This document shows positions 24,101 to 37,630 of a DNA stretch of 64,000 nucleotides, in pieces. Every line of letters starts with the position of its first letter. Within the stretch, counting starts at the first letter, position 1. The DNA comes from Chromobotia macracanthus. Its lineage: Eukaryota; Chordata; Actinopteri; Cypriniformes; Botiidae. The notes under the pieces were generated by a model. It was not told where the DNA came from. It was given only the letters and a program-made list of their open reading frames with translations, and made no database searches. The position numbers and the translations under genes were made by a program. Location of the stretch: assembly GCA_036877525.1 (NCBI GenBank), contig JAZGTH010000005.1:7086001-7150000 (forward strand), read 5' to 3'.

Positions 24101-27100
24101 TACATATCATAAATCAGCATTGTGTATGTCTACCTCAAGTGATTCTCTTCTCTTCTGGGTTAGGGTGCCAAGGCTGTCCCACTGGTCACAGATGCCCTGG
24201 CAACGGGCATTGATGGTGGCAGCATCAAAATAATCCAGTTCACTAACGAACAGAATACCTTTATCATCATTAGCATTACCTGCAAATTAGTCTTTAGGAC
24301 ATCACCATTTATTTAAGGACAGCTGAGGTGTATCACTCTTACTTGAGCTCCTGTGCTATAGCAGCTATCTGTTCCACTCTGTCCTGGTGAGCAGCCAGGT
24401 CACTCTCAAAGGCCTCGTGTTTTCTCATCAGAGCACGAATCTCCATCAGAGAGGCCGATTCATAGTCCTTCTGAGACAACAGCTCCTCTTTACCTGTGGA
24501 GAGAATTACAAAATATATCAAAAAGTTAGACTATGCTTGGCAGGGTTGGAAGATGAATGTGAAAAATGTGAAAGAATTAACTTCTTTTCAATTCATGGGT
24601 TGGAATGTGAATTGAACTGGTCATGCTGCATGGCACATTGAATTGGAATTTGCATGTACATTTATGCATTTGGCAGATGCTTTGACCCAAAGTGACTTAC
24701 AGTACACTCAAGGTGTATTTTTATCAGTTTGTGTTCCCTGAGAACAGGAATTACAAGAAGAGAAACAAACTGAACTGTAATTCAAAGAAACGCACTAGAG
24801 AAATTTTAAAAGTAATAATCTAGAGTGAAAATTTAGTAAAGCTCTGCTTAGTACCAGAGGTCCATGATTCATGCAGGGTAGACTTCTGCTTAAACTTCTC
24901 AGCCAGGTGGTCCAGTCTCTCCAGGCGACGGATCTCTGTGAGCAGCCACTCCTCATACCCCTTCTCCACCTGCTCCAGACCCTTCCAAGCATTGGCAATG
25001 TCCTACAGAAGGGAAGGTCAGGCACAATATATGACTTCTTATTTAATTACTGTTTAAAACAAAAGCTGCAGCATTTGCTATATGTTTGAAGCTCAATTAT
25101 TGCTTATTTTCTTTTTAATTCTGTCTGTCCCACTGAAACAACCAGAATAACTGGTCACCAGCATACAATGTGTATTTGGTACTTATCTACTAGGATCAGT
25201 TCTCCTGCTGGGATTGTTTAGCAGGACGTGGTGCAGTACAAATTAAAGCCATTTAGCTCATTTATATGTGGGAAGAGAAAATGAGTAGAAACACATACTG
25301 AAACCATTTTGCCTTCAGATGGCATGAAGGCAGGCCTGTTGCTGAGCCTCAACTTGGTCTGTAGGGTGTTGAAGTTGATCTCCAGCTGGCACTTCTCCTG
25401 AACCTTGGGTGGCTTATGCACACGACGGTAGTCCCTGAAATCTTCTAGCTTCTGCTGCATGGCGTGCATGGTCTGCTCAGGCACACGGTTCTCAAGCCAG
25501 GGAATGGTCCTTTGGATCCACTCCAGAAGCTGAGGAGAAGGGAGAATATTAGCAGATGCATCCAGTTCAATGACAAGCATGACAAGAAGGTGGTCATGTG
25601 GCCTTCAGGAATTTCAAAATGCAGTGTTGACTCAGAAGCGCTTGCCATCTAATTGAGAGCATGATTGAGTGTTCTCACCTCACTGGCCAGTTTCTCATAT
25701 TCTTCCATCAGCTTCTCATTCTCCTGGTTCACAGCCAGCACTTTGCAGATCCTGTTAGCTGCTGTCTCAGCCTGGAGGACAGTGTGACTGATTACAAAGG
25801 GAAAACAAGGTGGCCAATTACATTCTAAAAGGAGAAACTCTCCTTCCTATGAAGATATTCTGATCTAGAAGATCTCCTTTACCTGCTCTGCACCAGCAAA
25901 AGCATGGTAGAAGCAGGACACATATGTCATGATGGCCTTCTCATCAGGTTTTGGAGTGTTCACAATGTCTTGCATGGGAAAACACATGACCATTAAACAA
26001 TTTGTTTGACAGTATTATTTTTACAATTTGTCCTGTAAGTGGACATACCATCTGCATCAAGCATTTTGGGGATGTCAAGGTGCTTCTCTGCCACCTCAAA
26101 AGCAGTATTAAGGTTGCCAATGGGGTCATCCTGTGAGGGCAGATGCACACAGGTAACTCAGATACAAAAACTTATTTCAACAGAGATTATAGACAAATAT
26201 AAACATTTTGTTCATACTTCATAACTATCTCAGGTGTGTCACATGCCATTTTATACAAAACGTAACATTAGTGACATCATAAAAGCAGGCAAACATTTAA
26301 TTCATGTCATGTTTGTAGAGAAGTTGTAAATCAATTTAGTTAAATGCTTTTGAAAGCACTGTGACACTCTAATACTGTACTGTTCATCATATTTATGTCA
26401 TTTTAACAATGCTCCAGGGTTCTTCAAAGAATACTGTGGCATTATCATACAGTACATTTCTAAAACAACATGATATTACCATCGTGCCATGTGAAAAACC
26501 TGGTAGTTCGTATTTTGTTTTTGGTTACTTTTTCGGTTAGTTGAGTGGGAAGCAAACTGTAGCAACTTACGGTGAATATCATCACTTTTTGTAACTTAAA
26601 GAATGAGATCCAAGTGTCACAGGCAAAGAAAGCAGACAAACCATCATACATCATAGGTAATAGTTTATAAGACAAGCGTACTGCGATAAGGTAAGGCATG
26701 TTTTTGCTAATACAGTGGTGAGAGACTAAGTTACGGGCAGACAGCTGCGTATACAAAGCAGGCAGAGGTGCAGGATAAGAGTGATTGAAAGGGGTTGATG
26801 GCACCTTGCGCAGTTTGGAGTAATCGATGAGGTCAGGTCTGTGTCTGTGGATGAGGGCACAGAGAGCCAGGCCATCTTTCCAACTAAGACACAGACCACA
26901 AGCAAAGGAAGAACACAGGAAGAAAACAAGAAAAGAGGAAGTAGAGAAATAAATGTTGTGCCGATGCTCTATGGGAGAGTTTAGAAGCATGTAAAGCATG
27001 ATGGGTAACATGAAATTGTTTTTTTAACAAATATAATGTAGACATGTGTGCGCCAACACAAGGACAGGAGCCATGATCAGTAGAATTTAGCACACATGCT

Positions 27101-30100
27101 GCAGGAGGGAAGCAGAACTCACCTAATATGGAAGTTCTGGACGTTTACATTCCTATAGGGGGCAGTCTTCCTCTGACACCACAGCAGCAAGCCCTCCTTA
27201 GCAGAGGTCTCTGTGAGGAGCATGTATATCATTTTCACTGACTATACTAATTGTTGAGTAGTCTTATTATTTTATCTTATGATAAGCAGCTGGTATTCGT
27301 TCCCTCATTATGAAGTTTTACACAAAAAAAATTATAGGTACTGTCAAAAAATCATGATGCACATTAATAACTGGTCATGTGACAGGTCTCAACATGTCAG
27401 TCCCCATGAGATGGCCCGCTCCATGTAAAATACTACTCAATATATCTTGGTAATGTCACTTGAGAAATAAATTGATCATGGCTGACTGTGAACAGGACAT
27501 TTCTAAAATGGAGTCTGCACCTGAAAACTTGTGACATTGCATTCATGCTGCTAAGTGTCTAAATGACTAGTGTCTAGTGACTAAAATTCCAAAATGGCTG
27601 CCATATCATCCAGCAAAACATAAAATATTAGTCTTTAAATAAATAGTGGTAGAGCTGTTAATGTGTTAAATGTTTTAAGTCACTCACCCTCTACTGAAAT
27701 GTCTTGGATTGCGAAACGCAGGATGATGGTCCAGATCATACCAAGAGTCATTTTCCCATTACCATCCACAATCTCTGTAACAGCACAGTACATAAGCAAT
27801 AGGACATCAACAGATCAGCCTAAACCGAAGATATCAGAGAAACACATGAAGAGAGGAACAGGACTGTTAAATCTTACCCTCGGCACCGATAGAGACCAGT
27901 TTGACTCCCTTACTGCTAATAAAGTCCAGAGCCTTGTTCACATTGGCAATTTTGTGGAAGCGCATTTTGCCTTTGTCTGGCTTTGGGAGCCTCTCGCCTG
28001 ATATGACAAAAATATGAATAGAAGAAAGACATTTCAACATGTTCTTAAGTGTCCTATGTGTCCTTATAAATACAATTTGTTCCAAGTAAGACTGTTAAAG
28101 AGGAAAGTAAAAACAAGTCGCTTTACATGCAGGGTACACAATTTTTTCCAGAAACATTTTTTATGCTGGTTGAATATTTCTTCACGTACTGATAGCAATC
28201 ACTAAGTAAAGTGATCTAAATGTATTTTAATTCAATATATATCTGGAATATATTCTGTAAGGTTCAAGCCCAAATATTCATCCAATCATTGCATGTGGTC
28301 CAAATGCAATGATAGGATGTCCTACTTGCATGTCACGCTATGTATACATTTATGTGTTGGAGGAAGTGTGGCTTTGGAGAGTAGCAGGGAAGGAAGAGTG
28401 GCATCTTTCGAAGCTAGGTTGCTATTGCTAGCTTCTCTGAAATTGCCTACCCTAATTTTAGGTTAGTCAGTCCACTCAGTAGCCATCTGGGTAACACCCT
28501 AAACAGCTAAAATTTATGAAGCAATTTAGATGGTTTTACAGAAACTAGCATGATATTGGCAAGTCAAAAATTTACCTGAGATAACCTCCAGCAGCAGCAT
28601 AAGTTTGAGTCCATTCCTAAAGTCTTCCTCAATGTTCTCGATCTGTGTCCCTGCCTTACGGAGGTGAGAATTGCACCAGGCAGTGAAGGTCTGAGAAAAA
28701 AGAAACATTTTCATAAGCAGACAATCGCATCACGTTTCATTTTGTGTTCATATTACTAGAACATATAGATGTAAATGAAACATGGTCATAGAGAGTCTAT
28801 GTTTATATAAGAATGCTGGAGAAAGATTCAACACAGCTGTTATTGGCTGTCAATATTTCTAACATTGCCTATACTATACAGTGTTATTATATACTACAGT
28901 CTTACTATACCATAAGACTATACACTTAAACTGAAGCAGACAATGCAGAAAACAAATAGGGTTAAATAAATTTGAAAAGTAAGATCAGAAGAATGGACGT
29001 GTAAAAAATAGGATATAATAAAAAATCTATGAATTCCAATTTGTTCATGGCAAAGACTGAACAAGAATGCTAAAACTATGACGAGAATGCTAGTGTAACG
29101 CATATATATATATACACTTAATTCTTTTCACTCTGATGTAATATTATGTCCAACACACAGCTGGATTTATAAACACAGTTTACTGTACAGCACATGCCTC
29201 CCTGGGAGCCCCAGCGTAAGAGTAAGCTGACTGAAGAATGCCAAGGGCCAACGTAATTTGATGTAAGACTGGAAGTGGAGACTCTTTTGCAGCAGGTGGC
29301 TACTCTTCAAATCACCACCCTCTGCCAAAGATGACCAAAATTAGCCCGTGGGCAGCGGGGGGGAGGTGAGGAAGAGGAGGAGAGGAAGAGAGAAGGGGGG
29401 TATTGGAGGCTATATTGGGCAGTCATGAGACACCAGAAGACAGCTGAGAGCACAGCATTCCTAGAACAGACACTCAAAACACTACAGCAGGAAAAAATGT
29501 TTCATGTTCCACATCATCAGGCCATTCAGTTACCCTCATTAAACTTACAATAACTAGTGAATGCAATAAACTTGCCCGAGTGTTGTTTCAAATCAGAGCT
29601 AAAACGGTTGAATGACACAGCATGATTCTGACATTTCTGAGTAAAAAAATAATTTTGGTGGCCACCCAGCTGTGTGCATCAAGAACATGAAACATTTTGT
29701 TTTGGATGTCCTCCAGACATGAACTCAGTACATTGTAAATAGGGTACAAATATATTTAGTCAAGCGACAGGTTGGTTGTACAAAAATAACTTCAAAGTCA
29801 TTAATAGTTTCATTACTTTTTCTGCTAATATATTTAACACTGATTCACAACATTTTAAAACAGTAACTAAAATAAAAATAGTTATAGATTACCATTATGA
29901 ATCTGTATGCTTAAATATCTCCACACAGAATCTAGATGTAATAATATAAAATACTGACAGATCATTTGACCAAGCAAATAAACTGAATGCTGTCCCTTTC
30001 CTGTAGCTCCTTATTTCAGTCACTATAAACTGTGATGACTACAGAAATGATGCGCCCCATCACAGAAGAACCATTAATACTTGCATTCCAGTGGCATTAC

Positions 30101-33100
30101 AGTTGCATCATTCCTGTCATTCATGCATCGCAGCAAAGGCTTGCATTAGTTAGTCAGCTGTCTGCAGCCTCATCTGCTGTCATGACAGAGCATTGTTTAA
30201 AGAGGAGTGTAGTCCACTCTTGGACACACAAGCTAACACACCCAGAGTTCTGTGGGTTTGTGGTACTGTGTGGCAGAAATACAGTGAGCCTACAGCAGTA
30301 ATACACTGACACATCAACATCAACCTAACCCTAACAGCTGAAAGAACAACTTTTATCATGTATGTTTTATATTATTTGATGGAAAGAACCATGTTTATCA
30401 CATAGGACATGTAGAAAGTGTTTTGTCCTTCATTTGAGAACTTATTCACATTGACTCACCATGTAATTACCTTATCCTTTTTCTCATTTACTGTATACAG
30501 AGATTTACTCGGAAGGGAAATAATTTGGCTTTACAGTGGGCATCATTTTTGTGTCTTGTTCCTTTTAGCTGAAAACTGCTGTCAGGTTATTTACATTTTG
30601 CAGAGAACTTCAAATGTCTGTCAAGTCACAAACACATTCCACTACAACACATACACACACAAGACTGGAACAGTCTTACTGTATGAAGAATCCAGCAAAG
30701 TTACGAGTGCTGAATGTTTTTCAATGAATGTACCCTGAAGCTTTTTCTTCAGGATAAAAGGATGTCTCAGAAATTCTCACACATGGGTGAAATGTCTCAT
30801 AAATTAATTCCAGCCTTCTCATTGATGAGTCTGTGAACGGAATGGGCAAAAAGACAATAAAATTGTATATTCTGTAACCTGCCTGTCATCCAATGGGGAA
30901 ATACATACAGTCAATGTATATGCTATCTGTTGTCTGAGTGGGAAGAAACTTCTTACTTAAAAGGATTGACCAATAGAAAGTTATGACCTGCAACCAAGTA
31001 TTATTATCCTGTTAGATGATGGCCACATAAAAGAGCCAATTCCAGCCTAAAATAAATTTACCTGCCTGACCTGGATCCCACAGAAAACTACCCACCCATT
31101 CCAATGCTTTCATTCGGTAGTTTATAGACGCTCCCCTACAAGGACACTGCTTCTGGAATAGCAACTGCCATTCGATCGTACTCATGACTTTCTTCACCCC
31201 CCATTCCCACCTCCACCCCCTTCCTCTAACACAACCCTACCGTGTGGCACAGGAATTTGCACACCTATATGAAATCCCTCACCTTTCGATTTTGCAGCGA
31301 TCGCTATGCTTCCTTTACAGATATAAAATATATATCACTAAGGCTGGTTTGATTCTCAGTTCCTAGAGTAAGATGATAAATAAAAGATGACATACGAAAT
31401 CATTAATTAACAATTTAATTTTTAATTAACTTAAATAATTTTATGATAAGCTTTTTTTGTAAACAAGATTATTAATTCTGTTATCATTAGGAATTTAAAC
31501 GTACAAAAACAACCTGTAAATAAATTACCACTTGATAATGTGTGTATATGCCGTATTTGTACTTTTCTGCTCAAACGCAAAGTGTTTTAATGCTTTTGTG
31601 TTCTACAAAGTACATTATATTGTAGTCTTATACAATAATAAAACACTTTAGTACTTTGAACACAATGTACTAAAGTGACACAAGACTGTAAGCATTAATT
31701 ATTATAAGCCCTCATGTTGAAGGTTTCACAGCAACATTTTACATGTAGCTGATGAAGGAGGTAATTGGATGAGGCTTGGAGTACATTTACCACGGCACAG
31801 TATGATGACTTTACAGGCAAGGAGTATGGTACCCCTGAAAGGACCCTGATATGTGTGGGGGCTGGGACACGTCTCAGTCTTTATTCTAACACCTAGATTT
31901 AACATCGATACTCTTAAAATAAGTGTGGCTTTGAATTTTTAAATCATCTTTAAAACTATTTAGCTGCAGGAGAACAGATGTCTGCATTCACTGACATCCA
32001 CATAAAAACATATTATAGACCTGTATTATCAGCAATGTAGTTTGACTATAGTGTGACTAAACCAAAGCTATACCAAATAAAATAAAAAATAAAACAGCAT
32101 GAGCTTACACCCTTTGGTGTACATTAAATTTACCCACATTTCCTTTTGGAAAATTCAAGTAACCAGAAATACCAGAAACACAACTGGAGTGTTTGTAAGT
32201 GTTTGTGCAATGTTTTGTCATTGTTGAAAAGTTTATAAACTCTGCTATTGTAAACTGCTATCAAAAAACTATATATACATACATATTTATACACACACAC
32301 ACAGGCCATCAGCCTAGCGGACCTCACTAAATAAAACTCACGCCTGGTACACTCGCCCAAATGTAAATGATCCGCGATTGCGTCATGTCAAAGCTTTTCT
32401 TTTTTAATAAACACCTCTCAGTGTGTATTACCAGTCATTTATTTAGAGTCATTATCTCCTCATTAACAGTAAGATTGGATCAGTGGGTTAAGGAGTCGGT
32501 GGATTTGCAGGACGTTTAATGTTTCGTATTATTATTTCTATGCAATTTATTTTTAGGGGACATCGTTTTGCGGCCCGAGGTTCGCAGAGCTGCTTAACCA
32601 CTTCCTCTCTTACTCTGATAAACATACTTAATGCTTCAAATAATGACAGTCACCTGTTACTGTCACTTTGACATAGTTACGTATTATGCAATGTACGGCG
32701 GGTTATGTTAACCAAGCTTTTACATTGCTGCCAGCTTGAAGCGATCTGGTGTATTCAGAATAAACCGGTTTAATCTGAATGCATCTGTTAGGATTATTAT
32801 GAATATTACTACTATTAATCTGTCGTAGCTAACCGAATAACTATTAGTCATAAAATAATAGTAGCCTATAGATATTTGTTGAACACTTCAGACTTTGGGT
32901 CAGGGTTTTGCCCCATTGCGTGCGTGCTTAAAGCAAATAATTTTAGAGGTTCATGGATGCGTTACATGCGATATTTAGTCGTGTTAAATGAACTGCTTTA
33001 GATCAATTCATTTTTGACTATCGCCGCTTTTCATTCATTACGAGTCCCAAAAAGGTTTAATCAAAACGCTGTGAAACAAGAAAGGGAACAAATACTAAGT

Positions 33101-33357
33101 GCGACAACCGCTTTTTCTGGCGTAATCCTATTTTATTTTAACTTTGAGTAACATACGCTTTTACGTAAAACCTGGCACTTACAAAAAATGGTAAGAGGAA
33201 CATGTACGACATGCATAAGTCATACCTTACGTTGTTGCTTCTCCCAGGCCGGGTCCAAAAACATGTCCCGATCCCAGTCGTCCTCCTGGATCATGTATCC
33301 CTCAGTCGTAGTCATCATATAGGAACTATATTGCATTTGCGTTTCAATGGCTGTCAT
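21160..33357 (-). CDS. actn3: Alpha-actinin 3-like, skeletal muscle actin cross-linker (complete)
   Basis: Antiparallel-dimer F-actin cross-linker of the Z-disc. All 21 coding exons can be traced on the minus strand: start 33357 (exon 33226-33357, ending DPAWEKQQRK), then about 28576-28690, 27878-27998, 27688-27774, 27122-27209, 26806-26884, 26049-26130, 25883-25968, 25679-25772, 25300-25530, 24854-25003, 24342-24494, 24133-24241, 23739-23879, 23387-23569, 23013-23147, 22720-22899, 22382-22528, 22200-22265, 21941-22099 and 21160-21318. In order they give two calponin-homology domains (FTAWCNSHLRKAG, SWKDGLALCALIHRHRPDLI), a neck, four spectrin repeats, and degenerate EF-hands (NHFDRKRNGMMDPEDF, LVDANNTGVVTFQAF) typical of the calcium-insensitive muscle isoforms. 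The protein ends SSALYGESDL at TAG 21160-21162. Choice of ACTN3 over ACTN2 rests on linkage to bbs1 and on overall similarity. Confidence 0.93.
21630..21750 (+). mobile_element. tRNA-derived SINE (partial) in an actn3 intron
   Basis: CTCATTGCGTTAGCAGCGCA plus GTGGGTTTGATTCTCAGGG are box A/B-like, followed by ACATGTACTGATAAAATGTATA. It is the same family as the copy at 16.65 kb, but lacks a clear GGATAAAAG tail. Confidence 0.7.
24655..24712 (-). repeat. SINE 3'-tail fragment
   Basis: Read on the minus strand, it contains the CTGTAAGTCACTTTGGGTCA and GCATCTGCCAAATGCAT tail words of common fish SINEs. No tRNA-like head is present. It lies in an actn3 intron. Confidence 0.5.
28120..28475 (+). 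repeat. Dispersed repeat, copy 1 (pairs with 63.3 kb)
   Basis: About 350 bp in an actn3 intron share ordered blocks with 63315-63660: CCAGAAACATTTTTTATGCT, CATACTGATAGCAATCACTAAG-like, GGATGTCCTACTTG, GTGGCTTTGGAGAG-like and CTGAAATTGCCTACCCTA. The two copies lie in the same orientation in different genes, so this is an interspersed element of unknown class, not a segmental duplication. Confidence 0.75.
28691..33225 (-). other. actn3 first intron (4.5 kb)
   Basis: The longest intron of the gene, at the position where muscle genes often hold enhancers. It contains a purine-rich stretch (about 29355-29400, G/A only over tens of bases) and a short TA run (29102-29113). No further exon was recognised, and the open frames in it look random. 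Confidence 0.55.
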
Positions 33358-36300
33358 TTTGCCGTCTTCAATGGGGTGCTTCGTTTCCCCTCAACAACCT
33401 TAATAGTGACCTCTTAATTCAACATACAAGCCCTGTGCCTACAGTAACTGCTTCCACCGGCCGATGACCTGACAGCTGCTGGGCAAACTCCACAAGTGAC
33501 AGCACCCAATATGAGTGACTGCTCCAGTATTTGGAGCAGTCACAGTCACAGCTTCTTCTCTTAAAAGGAGATGGGAGGGATTTTAAAATGAGGAGCATTG
33601 ATTCAAATAATGTAAGAGATGCGGAAACAAAATGTTCACATTGTAGAATTTCAATCATAGTAACTGGGAAAGCATCCGGTAACTTCCTTCATCTTTGAGA
33701 CCTCACTCACATGGAAAAACTTGATGAACTTTAATGCCTAATTATTCTAAATGCATACACATAAATCGAGACAACTGAGTTTAGAGTATAATTAAATTAA
33801 TGCATTAATCTCTTTTGTGCTTTGTAATCACAAGTCTCAGAATGAAATAATGAGACGACATAGCATTTGAACATCATTTATTGATCTTCACAAGAACTAA
33901 ATACAAAGACCATAGCCTAAAGCCATTATGCAAATATTGAGGAAAAAGTGACAATTACATACACAACAAGCTGTCCATCAATACAGAGAAGATATCAATG
34001 GACCTGACTAATGTAACTTCCCTGAATCAGTATTGTAGGTCTCAAATATGTACAATCATAGCTTTTCTTAATGTAATGCACCACTGTCTGTACCAGCTTT
34101 TCGAAAAACACTTCTGAATTGATAGTGAGATGTTTAAAAGTTTTAGGAAAAGAAAATCTGACCTTGGTAATTTAGAATACCCTTTGTATTTAGTGCTAAC
34201 ATTTTAAAAGATTGGAGGAATAAACATACAGATGCATAAACCAAAGAAAGGCATAAACTGTGATAAAATTATACATTCTGGAAAGAGTGATGTTCTCCTA
34301 CAGACTGAAATATGTGCTGTAGATTGTGTAGAGCACCGACAAAAACAACTGTCATTCACAACCAAAAAATGTGAAAGGCTTGACAAATATTTATTGCAGC
34401 AGTCTGTCCCTGTTTAATTTAATCATGCCTAATCCTTACCCTGAGAAAATGGAAAAGTCCTAAAGTTAAACTAGCCATGCCATCTCCATTTGACAGAAAA
34501 AAAAACTTTCAAACAAATAGATTTGGAATTAAGAGACAAGAGTTGACAACGTTGATCATACAGCCAGTTTCTGGTTACAAAGTGACCTGTAATATTATGG
34601 GGTTAAAATGGTAGGAGCGAGTTGGGGTTTGAGAGGAGTGTATCTGGGCTGGACATTGACGCATTGGTTACTCACCTAAAAGATGACTGCCCTACTTGGA
34701 CTCTGGCCTTTTGTACAGCACTGCGTCCTTAAGTATTCAAAGCACATCTGGAGCACCTCAACTTTGAGCAAGAGTGCACGCCTCATCTCGCCTTACTGTA
34801 AGTGCTTCAGAAAAGACCAAATGCCACAGAACAAGCCAAGGCAAAATATCCTTAAATACCCCATTTCAACACTTCAAATGGAAATTTACTTCCAGTTTAC
34901 CTTAATACCATTTTGCAAAAAACAGAACCTCAAATGTCAGGATTTTGTAGTTCGTTTAGGAGATTTAGTAGAACATGGGGTCAAAAGTTTGTAGTTATTG
35001 ATTTACTATGTAACCTAAAATAAGTGAATTTGTTTTCCAGCAAGTTTCTAAACTGATCAGATCAAGGATCAGACAGGATACCAAAGCAGGGACTTTTTGT
35101 GAATCCAAGCTGTTTGTACAACTCCACACTGTAATAACACAGTTCACCCTCAGTGGGCACTGATCCATGGCCCAACCACATAGCAGAAAGAAGTGCCATC
35201 CCTACTGTGTGTTGGCTTTATTAATATAAACTGGTTGTGGTATGATCTGAGCATCTCCAGCAGATATGCTAGAATCATTGAGGGGGAGTGTATGGTCAAG
35301 GTGCAGGCGTGGTTGGGCGCAAATGGCTTTACCTTAGCGGGGACCACGTCCAAGGCATTGTGGGGCGCTAATTCTCTTCCCCCGTCATGCTCAACTTGGC
35401 GTCCTGAGGCCCGGGACAATTTAGCTGTAGTTAGCGAAAAGGGAAAATGTGGCTGGAACAGCAGTAAAAATAACAAGAGACACACTATTTATAAAAATAC
35501 ACAATTGTTACAATAATTTACTGTTTAGAATCATTCGTGTGGAGCTCTGGTGTGCCGAAATAAGCTACACCACCACGTTTTCACCTTCACTCTATCATAA
35601 TATTGAGAACAATCACTACAGTCAATGTTTGCCTGTGAGGTTTTAATGAAATAAATGAAGTCAAATGTTACAGGTGTCACTGCAGGTGGTGAAAGTATGG
35701 GTTACATGTGCTAAGTGAGTTTTGTGCGTGTACCCCACCATATTTCTTTGGAATGAAAGACTGAAGACTGCCTGAGGGGCATTCTAGGGAAAGAGGATAT
35801 ACATAATTAAATGATTAAACAAACCATTCTTTTGACCAAACCTTTAAATTAATACTTGAAGGGAAGCTACTCAGTTATAAAAGCATCTGTATATAAGCTT
35901 ATCCAGTATATTAAAAGCGCAAAAACAAGCAAAAAACAAATTTAATGCTCTGCAGAAAGCTTCATATATTCCATGACAGATGCCACCTGAGTAGATTCCC
36001 TGCATAAATGTAAAAGTTGATAACCATGTTATAGTATTTAAACCTGACTCTGATAGCATGACCCTTCACCTGGTCAATTATTCAGACAAATTCACTTTTT
36101 AATTGTACAACATGAATGTTTAATTGAATTGCCTAAAATGCTCAAGAACTGGGACAACACATTTTTTCTTTAAAGAACAAAAATACAATGTTTGTTTGAA
36201 GCACTTCAATGTTTTCACGCTCAGAATCAATTGCCATAACTCAGAATCTGCAATAACTAGCTACACACCAGGCGTAAGGTGCCATGCTGAATAGCTTTAC

Positions 36301-37630
36301 ACTCCCTATTGTTAAATAACTCCAATTTTTCACCCAAATGCCCCTAATATCAATTCACATGACCTTAAGGATATAAAATATGATAATGTAAATGTGACAA
36401 AAAATGGTCAGAGAGCAACATAATTTTAATCGCATGGGGGCTACTTTCAAAAGAAACAAAAAGAATCAGATCATTTGAGGGGTTCACCCCCATATTAATA
36501 TATAACCAATAACCAGAGTATTCTATCCATGTAAGAAAGGGATGCATGGCCAGAGATGGCAACTTGTTTGCAATGTATGCCTAACTGCTGCTGACAGGCT
36601 ATGTAACCAGTTTGTTTTGCTATTTAGAAACAATGAAATCTTCAGCTTATCCAGTGTCAATAAGGGTATCCGAATATGCATTAGAACAATCAATAGGCCT
36701 ACTAAGTAACAGTCCCTTGAATGAATCAACCTTCCACTAGCCATTGATTTCTTGCCCTCTCTTTCCAACAGGTGACTTTAAACTCAGGTATACTGTGGTT
36801 CAACTGGTTAGAAGTTAGGCCATCTGCACAAGTGAGGCAGTGGGTACGGATAAGTTCTTTTAAGCACGAGATTGTGGCTTTGTTGGTACTGATACACCTG
36901 AATGTGGTGAAGCCCCTCCCACTCAGAAAGGATTACTGCAAATAGGTCTAATGTGTATGTGATTGTGGCGGGTATCATGTGTAAGCTACATGTTCTGATC
37001 TGAATTGTTAACATTCTGTGTTCTCACTCGCTCATGGACACACATACCTCACACAGGTCCCTTTAACATTCTATCCACAATATGCTGTGCCTGCTATATA
37101 TAGGCTAAGCATCTGTGAAATTCATCAGCAGTCTAAACCAAATACAGTAAATGGAGGTCAATTTGGATTAACTACAGACACGAATGGTTGCTTGCACCTC
37201 CTTTGTCAGCCATGAATTTAATAAACAGAATTGCATCTGATCTGAAGGTTTTACAAAATTTCGAAAAACTGCTTACAAAAAACATGTTTATTTTCTCAAG
37301 GCACAGTCATTACTTAAAGAATGCTGAATCTTACTAGATAATCAAAGAGTGCTTTATCTACAAAACTGACAGATAAAATAATTCCGAGCACTTGGAAATA
37401 CACAAACTTAAATCAAGAGAGCTCAGAATCTACTTTTTTTGGCCTACAAAACCTCTACATTCTGTACATTTCACAATGAGATATTTGACATTATGGGGGG
37501 CTGTAATAATTTGATTTATCCCTTTCCTCCAGTTTCACCTGCTCTCAAGTAGGACCAAAACTGACACATGCTCACATTTTCACAACCAATCATGCGTGCA
37601 CACACAGTTGTGAGTGTGAGTTGGTGGGAG
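33358..37630. other. Intergenic between actn3 (5') and rbm14-like (3')
   Basis: About 4.3 kb. The left 300 bp is the actn3 promoter side, with a CAGCTG E-box near 33474 and the inverted repeat. The right part probably includes the 3' untranslated region of the rbm14-like gene. A relatively GC-rich island lies around 35280-35430 without a recognisable protein. Open frames here do not resemble known families. Confidence 0.5.
33515..33543. promoter_or_regulatory. Perfect 12-bp inverted repeat upstream of actn3
   Basis: GTGACTGCTCCA and TGGAGCAGTCAC are exact reverse complements separated by the 5-nt GTATT, placed 158-186 bp upstream of the actn3 start codon. It is followed at once by a second AGTCACAG, a partial repeat of one arm. 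It could be a palindromic factor site or a cruciform/hairpin. Function is not known. Confidence 0.6.

Noticed and set aside
26460..27011. 183-codon minus-strand frame around actn3 exon 6
   Set aside because: Only about 26 codons (SWKDGLALCALIHRHRPDLI...LRK) are exon; the rest reads through introns on both sides.
35193..35516. 107-codon plus-strand frame in the GC-richer island near 35.3 kb
   Set aside because: No recognisable domain, no convincing splice or promoter context; more likely UTR or intergenic DNA.
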